A stretch of DNA of 51,636 nt from Kingella denitrificans ATCC 33394. Its GTDB lineage: Bacteria; Pseudomonadota; Gammaproteobacteria; Burkholderiales; Neisseriaceae. Each line of letters starts with the position of its first letter. Position 1 is the first letter of the stretch. The notes under the pieces were generated by a model, which had not been told where the DNA came from, made no database searches, and saw only the letters and a program-made list of their open reading frames with translations. Location: positions 1,524,737-1,576,372 of the forward strand of contig NZ_GL870929.1 in NCBI RefSeq assembly GCF_000190695.1, read 5' to 3'. A program made the position numbers and the translations under genes. Shown piece after piece: positions 43,081 through 49,991 of the stretch.

Positions 43081-44937
43081 TTACAAACTCTCCACGCTCA
43101 CGCCGCCCAGTGCGCGCTGGATATTCCGGTCCATCCGCCGCGCGGCGAAGTCGTCCGTGGCGTGCGAGAGTGCCTGCACGGCGGCGCGGATTTGGTCGGC
43201 GGTGTGGTTGGGCAGGCTGTTGTGCAGTTGTGCCATCAGGTTTTGAATGTGGGACAACTCGGCTTCGTCCAGCAAATCCGCGTCCAAATCCAAAGCAGCC
43301 TGCACGGCGGCCATCAACCCTTCCGCTTCCACTTTGGCTTCGGCGCGGGCGCGGGCGGCGGCGTCGTTTTTAGCGTTGGCCATGCTGTCGCGCAGCATTT
43401 GGGTGATGGTTTCGTCGTCCAGGCCGTAGGACGGTTTCACTTCAATCTGCGCCTGCACGCCGGTGGTCTGCTCGCGGGCGGACACGGACAGCAGCCCGTC
43501 CGCATCCACTTGGAAGGTAACGCGGATTCGCGCTGCGCCGGCGGCCATCGGCGGAATGCCGCGCAGGGTGAATTTGGCGAGGCTACGGCAGTCGGCCACC
43601 AGTTCGCGTTCGCCCTGCACCACGTGGATGGTCATGGCGGTCTGGCCGTCTTTGAAGGTGGTGAATTCCTGCGCGCGCGCGGTGGGCAGCGTGCTGTTGC
43701 GCGGAATGATTTTTTCCGCCAAGCCGCCGTAGGTTTCCAAGCCCAGAGACAGCGGGGTAACGTCCAGCAGCAGCCATTCGCCGTCGTTTTTGTTGCCTGC
43801 CAGCACGTTCGCCTGCATGGCCGCGCCGAGTGCGACGACTTGGTCGGGATTCAGATTGTTCAGCGGCGTTTGCCCGAAAAACGCGCCCACGGCCTGCTGG
43901 ACGTGCAACATCCGCGTTGCGCCGCCCACCATAATCACACCTTTGATGTCGGATTTGGATACGCCTGCGTCTTTCAGCGCCTGCTTCACGGGTTCGAGCG
44001 TTTTGGCGACCAGATGCTGCGTGAGGGCGTGAAATTCGGCGCGGGTGATGTGTACATCCAACGATGTGCCGTCGCTCAAAGCAGCCTGCACCCGCGTTTC
44101 AGGCCGGCTGCTCAGTTCTTCTTTGGCGGCGCGTACCAAGCCGAACAGCAGCTGCACGTCGCGTTCGTCCGTCAGCGACAGGTTGTTTTTTTCCACGATG
44201 TGGCAGAACAGGCGGTGGTCAAAATCGTCGCCGCCCAGCGCGGAATTGCCGCCCGTCGCCTTCACTTCAAACAGGCCTTTGGACAGTTGCAGCACGGATA
44301 CGTCGAACGTGCCGCCGCCCAAGTCGTACACCACGAACGTGCCTTCCGCCGCGTTGTCCAAACCGTAGGCAATGGCGGCGGCGGTGGGTTCGTTCAGCAG
44401 GCGCAGCACGTTGATGCCGGCCAGCCGTGCCGCGTCTTTGGTGGCTTGGCGTTGCGCGTCGTCAAAATACGCGGGAACGGTGATGACCGCGCCCACCAGT
44501 TCGCCGCCCAACGATTGTTCGGCGCGCGCTTTCAGGCTGGCCAAAATGTCGGCGGATACGTCAATCGGCGTTTTGATGCCGTTTTTGGTGTGCAGTTCGA
44601 TGATTTTTTCCGATTGGCCGAAGCGGTAGGGCAGGTGTGCCGCGTCGATTTCGGACAGCGTGCGGCCAATCAGGCGTTTGGCGGAGGAAACGGTGTTTTG
44701 CGGGTCGGTTTTTTGCGCGGCCAGCGCTTCTTTGCCGACCACGGTTTCGCCGTTGCCCAGATAGCGCACCACGGACGGCAGCGAGGTGTTGCCGTCTTCA
44801 TCTGCCAAACACACGGCGGAACCGCTTTTCACGCTGGCGACCAGGCTGTTGGTGGTGCCCAAGTCAATGCCGGCCGCCAAACGGTGCTGGTGCGGCGCGG
44901 CAGACATATTGGGTTCGGCAATTTGGAGGAGTGCCAT
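43081..44937 (-). CDS. hscA: Fe-S cluster assembly Hsp70 chaperone HscA
   Basis: HscA is the specialised Hsp70 that, with HscB, helps transfer Fe-S clusters from IscU. The 618-residue product begins MALLQIAEPN, the HscA N-terminus, followed by the ATPase domain (AAGIDLGTTNSLVA, YDLGGGTFDVSVL, MVGGATRM) and a substrate-binding domain from about residue 390 (LLDVTPLSLGLETYGG). It lacks the long DnaK-type C-terminal tail. No iscU, hscB or fdx is next to it, unlike the E. coli isc operon. Upstream TGCTAAAAT (complement of 44971-44979) could be an extended -10. Confidence 0.95.
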   Translation of the reverse strand: MALLQIAEPNMSAAPHQHRLAAGIDLGTTNSLVASVKSGSAVCLADEDGNTSLPSVVRYLGNGETVVGKEALAAQKTDPQNTVSSAKRLIGRTLSEIDAAHLPYRFGQSEKIIELHTKNGIKTPIDVSADILASLKARAEQSLGGELVGAVITVPAYFDDAQRQATKDAARLAGINVLRLLNEPTAAAIAYGLDNAAEGTFVVYDLGGGTFDVSVLQLSKGLFEVKATGGNSALGGDDFDHRLFCHIVEKNNLSLTDERDVQLLFGLVRAAKEELSSRPETRVQAALSDGTSLDVHITRAEFHALTQHLVAKTLEPVKQALKDAGVSKSDIKGVIMVGGATRMLHVQQAVGAFFGQTPLNNLNPDQVVALGAAMQANVLAGNKNDGEWLLLDVTPLSLGLETYGGLAEKIIPRNSTLPTARAQEFTTFKDGQTAMTIHVVQGERELVADCRSLAKFTLRGIPPMAAGAARIRVTFQVDADGLLSVSAREQTTGVQAQIEVKPSYGLDDETITQMLRDSMANAKNDAAARARAEAKVEAEGLMAAVQAALDLDADLLDEAELSHIQNLMAQLHNSLPNHTADQIRAAVQALSHATDDFAARRMDRNIQRALGGVSVESL

Positions 44938-45087
44938 GGTGTGTGTCCTTTGAATGGTTGTATCGGCGGTATTTTAGCATAATTAGTTGAGTGATTTGCT
45001 CGGATATTGGGCGGCGCGTGTCGAAAGCAGCCTGCACTTTGGAAACGGCCCGCGTTTGGTAAATCTGCATTGGGGCGGGCGGAATAA

Positions 45088-45096
45088 TGCTATAAT
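45088..45096 (+). promoter_or_regulatory. Extended -10 promoter of the MFS-ssb unit
   Basis: TGCTATAAT is an exact extended -10 element about 60 bases before the MFS start. No good -35 box is seen, which extended -10 promoters tolerate. A DUS follows at 45120-45131, inside the leader. Confidence 0.55.
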
Positions 45097-45157
45097 CCGC
45101 GCCATTTTGGGTATTTAGGTGCAGGCTGCTTTCGGGTGGCGGCACAGAACGGATGTT

Positions 45158-46534
45158 ATGGCCAGAAAAGCAAAAATACAGATGTTTGCACAGGAATGGC
45201 GTGCCGCTACGTCGCTTTCGGGCGTGTATGCGCTGCGGATGCTCGGCATGTTTTTGGTGCTGCCCGTGCTGGCATTGCACGCACACAAATTGGCGCAGGC
45301 AGATTTGAAGCAGGTGGGGATGGTGATGGCGGCCTATGGGCTAACGCAGGCCTTGCTGCAACTGCCGCTGGGGATGCTGTCCGACAAAATCGGCCGCAAG
45401 AAGGTGATTTATTTGGGTATGTCGGTGTTTGCGCTGGGCAGCTTTTGGGCGGCGGCGGCCGACACGGTGGAAGCATTGGTTTGCGCGCGCGCCATGCAGG
45501 GTGCAGGTGCGGTGAGCGCGGCGGTTACGGCGTTGTTGGCGGATTTGACGCGCGAAGAAGTCCGCACGCGCGCCATGTCGATGATTGGTTTGAGCATCGG
45601 CCTGACGTTTTCCGTCAGCCTGGTGCTTTCGCCCGTGCTGACCAGTTGGATTGGCGTGGAAGGTTTGTTCGTGTTGATGGGCGTGTTGAGTATGGCCAGT
45701 ATCGCGCTGGTGGCGGGTTACACGCCCGAGCCGACGCGGTTGCGCATGCATCAGGACACGCAGGCGAAGGTGGGCTATATCGGCACGGTATTGAAAGACC
45801 GGCAGTTGCTGCGCCTGAACTGGGGCATTTTTGTGTTGCAGGCTGGTTTGATGGCCATGTTTACCGTGTTGCCGTTTGCCTTGCGCGAATTGGGCTGGGA
45901 TAAGGCGGAACACTGGAAGGTGTATCTGCCGGCCACGGTCATCGGCCTGGCGCTGATGGTGCCGGCCATTATCATCGGCGAAACGCGCAACAAACTGAAA
46001 CCGGTGTTTATTTTGGGCATCGGCCTGGTTTTGGCATCGCAGGCTGCTTTAATTTTCAGCCTGGGTTCGGTGTGGACGATTGGCGTGGCGCTGGTGGTGT
46101 ATTTCATCGGCTTCAATATTTTGGAGGCAAGTATGCCGTCGCTGGTATCCAAAATCGCTCCGGCTAATTTGAAAGGTACGGCGATGGGGGTTTACAATAC
46201 CATGCAGTCGCTGGGCTTGTTCACGGGCGGCATGATGGGCAGCAGGGCTTATGAGGCTTGGGGCTACACGGGCGTGTTCGTGCTGTGCTGCGTCCTGATG
46301 GCGCTGTGGCTGGTGTTGGCATGGACGGCGCCCGCGCCGCTGCCGGTGAAAAACGTTGTGTATGCCGTGCCGGAACATTGGCAGGCGCAGTTGGACGAAT
46401 TGCAGCGGAAATTGCAGGCTGCTTCGGGCGTGCAGGCCGTGAGTTTCAGCGATGACCGGGAAACCGTGTTCATCAAGGCGTGGCAGCAGGGATTTGATGA
46501 AGAATCTGTCAAACAAATATTAGGAGTATCATAA
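45158..46534 (+). CDS. yajR: MFS transporter with C-terminal YAM-like domain (YajR-type)
   Basis: A 458-residue major facilitator with 12 membrane helices and a cytosolic C-terminal ferredoxin-like domain (about 390-458). It matches E. coli YajR in ALRMLGMFLVLPVL, LSDKIGRKKVIYLG (motif A), RAMQGAGAVSAAVTALLADLTRE, AEHWKVYLPAT and LKGTAMGVYNTMQSLG. The C-terminal KLQAASGVQAVSFSDDRETVFIKAW corresponds to the YAM domain. Substrate unknown; proton-driven export is the family's expected activity. ATG 45158 is chosen over a GTG at 45119 inside the DUS. It ends one base before ssb. Confidence 0.88.
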   Translation: MARKAKIQMFAQEWRAATSLSGVYALRMLGMFLVLPVLALHAHKLAQADLKQVGMVMAAYGLTQALLQLPLGMLSDKIGRKKVIYLGMSVFALGSFWAAAADTVEALVCARAMQGAGAVSAAVTALLADLTREEVRTRAMSMIGLSIGLTFSVSLVLSPVLTSWIGVEGLFVLMGVLSMASIALVAGYTPEPTRLRMHQDTQAKVGYIGTVLKDRQLLRLNWGIFVLQAGLMAMFTVLPFALRELGWDKAEHWKVYLPATVIGLALMVPAIIIGETRNKLKPVFILGIGLVLASQAALIFSLGSVWTIGVALVVYFIGFNILEASMPSLVSKIAPANLKGTAMGVYNTMQSLGLFTGGMMGSRAYEAWGYTGVFVLCCVLMALWLVLAWTAPAPLPVKNVVYAVPEHWQAQLDELQRKLQAASGVQAVSFSDDRETVFIKAWQQGFDEESVKQILGVS

Positions 46535-46535
46535 A

Positions 46536-47051
46536 ATGTCGTTAAACAAAGTGATGTTAATCGGACGCTTGGGGCGCGACCCCGAAGTGCGCTATATGCC
46601 CAACGGTTCGCCCGTGTGCAATTTCTCGGTGGCCACCAGCGAAACATGGACCGACCGCAACAGCGGGCAAAGGCAGGAACGCACGGAATGGCACAATATC
46701 ACCCTGTATGGTCGCGTGGCCGAAGTGGCGGGGCAATATCTGAAAAAAGGCAGCCAAGTGTTTTTGGAAGGCCGCATCCAGTCGCGCAAATACACCGACA
46801 AAAACGGCGTGGAGCGCACGGCATACGAAATCGTGTGCGACGAAATGAAAATGCTGGACAGCAAAAACGCGCAAGGCGGCCACACACAGGCTTATGACGC
46901 ACCGCCGGCATACAACAACAGCCAGCCGCAACAGGCGTATACCGCGCCGCAGCCTGCACCCGTGCCGCCCGCCCCGCCGCAACGCCAAGAAGCGGCACCT
47001 GTTGCACCGGCACAGCCCATTGACAATATTGATGAGGATATTCCGTTCTGA
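46536..47051 (+). CDS. ssb: Single-stranded DNA-binding protein
   Basis: SSB coats single-stranded DNA in replication, repair and recombination. The 171-residue product has the N-terminal OB fold (MSLNKVMLIGRLGRDPEVRY... WHNITLYGRVAEVAGQYLKKG), a Gln/Pro/Ala-rich linker from about residue 112, and the acidic tip DNIDEDIPF that recruits partner proteins. AGGAG precedes the ATG, which follows the MFS stop by one base, so expression is probably coupled. The host-like GC content ends right after this gene. Confidence 0.97.
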   Translation: MSLNKVMLIGRLGRDPEVRYMPNGSPVCNFSVATSETWTDRNSGQRQERTEWHNITLYGRVAEVAGQYLKKGSQVFLEGRIQSRKYTDKNGVERTAYEIVCDEMKMLDSKNAQGGHTQAYDAPPAYNNSQPQQAYTAPQPAPVPPAPPQRQEAAPVAPAQPIDNIDEDIPF

Positions 47052-47096
47052 ATTCCATATACAGAAATTATGTAAAAATACATCATAGAAACCAGA

Positions 47097-47131
47097 GAGA
47101 AGCCTTATAAAATAAGACTTCTCTTTTTTTT
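47097..47131 (+). terminator. Rho-independent terminator at the island's left edge
   Basis: GAGAAG (47097-47102) pairs with CTTCTC (47118-47123), with an inner CTTA/TAAG pairing and one mismatch, followed by eight T. Unlike the host terminators it contains no DUS. It ends ssb transcription, or belongs to the island. Confidence 0.8.
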
Positions 47132-47140
47132 ACATTAGTT

Positions 47141-47169
47141 TTGACACAACATCTTTAATTTGATAGTAT
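47141..47169 (+). promoter_or_regulatory. Strong promoter driving the recombinase trio
   Basis: A perfect -35 TTGACA (47141-47146) is followed after 17 bp by TAGTAT (47164-47169), 27 bases before the first ATG at 47196. It starts directly after the terminator. Confidence 0.65.
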
Positions 47170-47195
47170 TTATATATGATATTTTTGTAAATTAA

Positions 47196-47537
47196 ATGAA
47201 TATGCATAGATTAGAAACAGTCCTTTTTTCAAATGGAGAACGTTTTCCTCTATTGGTTAATGTTAAAACTGGTATTCCTGATTTTTATTCAACCTTATGG
47301 GTAACTGTAGAACTACGTAATCAATCCGCAGTAAACACAATTAGAAATAAGCTGGGAACTATACAGTGGATAATGAATTGGGAAAAACAAAATAATCTTG
47401 TTATTAGTGATCTAATTCATGACAAAGTACTCTTAACAGAAAACCAATTAGAATCTCTTATTCGACATATGAGAATAAATGTAAAAAAGCAAAAGAATGT
47501 AATTAATACAAAAAAAAAGTGTGTTAATGAAAGGTAG
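47196..47537 (+). CDS. Recombinase A, N-terminal fragment
   Basis: 113 residues, first frame after the island promoter. AT-rich codons. It contains a helical segment (SAVNTIRNKLGTIQWIMNWEKQ) like the arm/core-binding N-terminus of tyrosine recombinases. It runs into an out-of-frame tail of Lys, Cys, Val, Asn, Glu and Arg after the A9 tract and stops at 47535-47537. On its own it has no catalytic residues. Confidence 0.7.
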   Translation: MNMHRLETVLFSNGERFPLLVNVKTGIPDFYSTLWVTVELRNQSAVNTIRNKLGTIQWIMNWEKQNNLVISDLIHDKVLLTENQLESLIRHMRINVKKQKNVINTKKKCVNER

Positions 47538-48483
47538 GACTCAATTTATTGATATTTATTCTGCCGTATCTCTTAGTCATCAATATAATAGACTAACAAC
47601 GCTTTCAGAATACATATTATTTCTATCTAAAGTAATTAATGTATCTAATGAATATATTGAAAAATTGACGCAACTAATTATGTTAATTAAAGAGTCAAGA
47701 CCTAAAAATCATAAAACATTATCTATCAAACCAGAAAGTGAGCTACCTGATGGATTGTTAGATGAGTTTATGTCTATTGCGAACTTTTCTAATCCTAATA
47801 ATCCATTTCAAGATATTGGAATTAGAAAAAGAAACCATTTAATGTTTATCTTATTAAAGGAATTAGGGATTAGAAGAGGAGAGCTATTATCAATTCAAAT
47901 CCCATTTATTGATATAGGAACAGCTAAATCCTCAATTACAATTAGACGAACGCATGATGATAAATTTGACACAAGGAAGAAGCAAGCTGTAAGTAAAACG
48001 AAAGAAAGACGACTTCCTATTTCACAAAATATAGCTCAACTTATAAATGACTATATTATGAACTATCGCTCTAAGATTCCTAACGCTAATAAACATCCAT
48101 ATTTATTTGTAACCCATCGAAAAGGAAAAACGCAAGGAAACCCAATTAGTACCAGTTCTTTTGATAACGTTATTGTACCAACAATGAAAAAGATAGATCC
48201 TAAATTTTCTATTATTCATCCGCATATTTTTCGTCATGAATGGAACTTAGATTTTTCACGAAAGGTGGATAAAAATAATCAAAATATAAATCATGATTTT
48301 TCTCATAAAGATTTTATTTCTTCCGAAAAAGAAGCAAAGATGAGACAACATCTTATGGGGCATACATCCGAGAAATCAGGAAATATTTATAATCAACGCT
48401 ATGTAAGAGAAAAAGCTAACAAAATATTATTAGAGCTTCAAATTGAGCTCCAAAAAAAGGTTGATAATTATGAATCAAAATAG
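47521..48483 (+). CDS. Recombinase A, catalytic part (phage-type integrase)
   Basis: A 320-residue tyrosine recombinase catalytic domain, nominal start GTG 47521. Active-site residues (numbered from 47521): Arg118 in LGIRRGELL, His235-x-x-Arg238 in HPHIFRHEW, His281 in LMGHTSEKSG and the nucleophile Tyr290, nine residues after His281. All are intact. GTG 47521 lacks a convincing ribosome-binding site and the sequence before it is clearly the missing N-terminal region. Its end overlaps the start of recombinase B by 14 bases. Confidence 0.85.
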   Translation: MLMKGRTQFIDIYSAVSLSHQYNRLTTLSEYILFLSKVINVSNEYIEKLTQLIMLIKESRPKNHKTLSIKPESELPDGLLDEFMSIANFSNPNNPFQDIGIRKRNHLMFILLKELGIRRGELLSIQIPFIDIGTAKSSITIRRTHDDKFDTRKKQAVSKTKERRLPISQNIAQLINDYIMNYRSKIPNANKHPYLFVTHRKGKTQGNPISTSSFDNVIVPTMKKIDPKFSIIHPHIFRHEWNLDFSRKVDKNNQNINHDFSHKDFISSEKEAKMRQHLMGHTSEKSGNIYNQRYVREKANKILLELQIELQKKVDNYESK

Positions 48484-49989
48484 ATATTTTAGACAGTCAA
48501 GAGATGGGTATGCATTTGATGAAAATGAAAACTTTTGGCGTATAAGTAAAGACAAAACCATTAACTTTTCTCAACATATATTAAATATAAATAAAAAACA
48601 TTAGACGGTTTTAGAAAAACATTAGCAATATATGCCGAAAAATACTCAAGTTATCACGTATCTCACATGTATCAACAGTTTCAACGATTAGTAATTTCAA
48701 CTAACTTAGAAATAATTAATGTGCCAATAATCTTGGATTGGAAAAATAAACTAGGAAAAGAGCATGAATGGTATTTAGGAGCATTAAAGGGTTTTTTACT
48801 GTCATGGCATGAGTATGGCTATTATGGAGTTGATAAATCTGTTGTGTCATTGCTAGAAAGCTTTACGTTGAGTGGAAATGAGAAAGGTAAATCGGTATTA
48901 ATGAGATGCCCTTATACAGGAGCATTTACCGAAAATGAAGTTTTGGCTTTAATGGCTGAACTTGCTAGACTTTGGAGAGAAGATCTTATTTCATTTGAAA
49001 CATATGCATATATTCACTTACTTCAATCTACAGCTAGAAGACCCATTCAAATACGCCATTTAAAATTTGAAGATTTAAGAAAGGAAATCTCTCAAGGAAC
49101 ATGGAATTATTTTTTAAATATCCCTAGTGCAAAAAAAAGAGGAGGGCTATTTAGAGAAACGTTTAAAAAGCTTGCTATCACAGAGGACTTATATTTAATT
49201 CTCCTAAACTTTATGGAACATCAATATAAGAAATTGCTTAGTCTGGTTGATGAAACCTTTATTTCTAGTTATAAAATGAAATTACCAATGTTTATTGATT
49301 GGAATTGTTTAAAGAAGAATATCAAAAATAGGAATTTTGATCTTTCATTATTAAACAAAGATATTTTTCATTATTCTGCTTCTTCGTTGGAGCTATACGC
49401 ATTACGAAAATTCTGTATTCACCAAAAAGCAATTTCAGAACGAACAGGTGAAATTATTCATGTAACAGCAAGACGTTTTCGCCATACTAGAGGAACAAAT
49501 CTAGGAAGAAAAGGGGTTGGGGCAACGATTATAGCAGAGCTCCTAGATCATACAGATACACAAAACGTTAAAGTTTATACTGAAAATACAGCTGATACAG
49601 TGCAATACATTGATCGTGTTATGGGTGCTGAAATGGGAAAACTCGCCCAAGCATTTACAGGTAGAATTATTTCTAACTTAAATGAAAGCGAAAGGGGGCA
49701 CGATCCAACATCTTTAATAACCAATAACGGAATAGATACAATAGGTGCTTGTGGTACAAATGATTTTTGTATAACTAGCTATGAAACTTGTTATTTATGT
49801 CCTAAGTTTAGACCGCTCGTTGATGGTCCTCATCAACAAATCTTAAATAAGTTGTATGAGGAAAAGGAAGAACGTTTAAAACAAACCAAAAGCATAGATT
49901 ATGCATCATCCAAAGATCGTATTATTTTAGCTGTTGAGTATGTTGTTCAAGCTTGCAATGATATGAAAAGAACTATTGGGAGCCACTAA
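48470..49989 (+). pseudogene. Recombinase B: second tyrosine recombinase, broken by a one-base shift
   Basis: ATG 48470, with AAGG upstream, opens a 44-codon frame that ends at TAG 48602. The next frame begins exactly there (LDGFRKTLAIYAEKYSSYHV) and continues to 49989. Adding one A to the six-A tract at 48593-48598 would join them into a ~506-residue protein. This overlap and the natural continuation across the junction make a single original gene likely. No canonical slippery heptamer is in the correct frame. Confidence 0.7.
48667..49989 (+). CDS. Recombinase B, catalytic part with Cys-rich tail
   Basis: A 440-residue tyrosine recombinase part from ATG 48667 (the frame is open from 48595). 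Box I arginine lies in TARRPIQIR (Arg124/125), box II in ARRFRHTRGT (Arg272, with an Arg at the usual His position 269), His295 in LLDHTDTQN and nucleophile Tyr304. After the catalytic domain comes a tail with C362, C368, C375 and C378 (C-x5-C-x6-C-x2-C), a possible zinc site. Such Cys tails occur in recombinases of multi-recombinase elements such as the Tn554 type. Confidence 0.82.
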   Translation: MYQQFQRLVISTNLEIINVPIILDWKNKLGKEHEWYLGALKGFLLSWHEYGYYGVDKSVVSLLESFTLSGNEKGKSVLMRCPYTGAFTENEVLALMAELARLWREDLISFETYAYIHLLQSTARRPIQIRHLKFEDLRKEISQGTWNYFLNIPSAKKRGGLFRETFKKLAITEDLYLILLNFMEHQYKKLLSLVDETFISSYKMKLPMFIDWNCLKKNIKNRNFDLSLLNKDIFHYSASSLELYALRKFCIHQKAISERTGEIIHVTARRFRHTRGTNLGRKGVGATIIAELLDHTDTQNVKVYTENTADTVQYIDRVMGAEMGKLAQAFTGRIISNLNESERGHDPTSLITNNGIDTIGACGTNDFCITSYETCYLCPKFRPLVDGPHQQILNKLYEEKEERLKQTKSIDYASSKDRIILAVEYVVQACNDMKRTIGSH

Positions 49990-49991
49990 TT

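Larger units (their letters stand above)
47196..48483 (+). pseudogene. Recombinase A: tyrosine recombinase split by a one-base shift
   Basis: Two overlapping frames together make one tyrosine recombinase of about 428 residues. The first (47196-47537, 113 residues) is a SAM-like N-terminal domain; the second (47521-48483) continues the same domain and holds the catalytic core. The switch falls at a nine-A tract (47510-47518); removing one A would join them. It is a disrupted gene, a homopolymer sequencing error, or a case of frameshifting/slippage. Confidence 0.7.

Noticed and set aside
48593..48604. Programmed -1 ribosomal frameshift site in recombinase B
   Set aside because: The A-AAA-AAC heptamer exists but not in the reading frame needed; in frame it is AAA-AAA-CAT preceded by T, so simple tandem slippage is unlikely. 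Left open only as transcriptional slippage.
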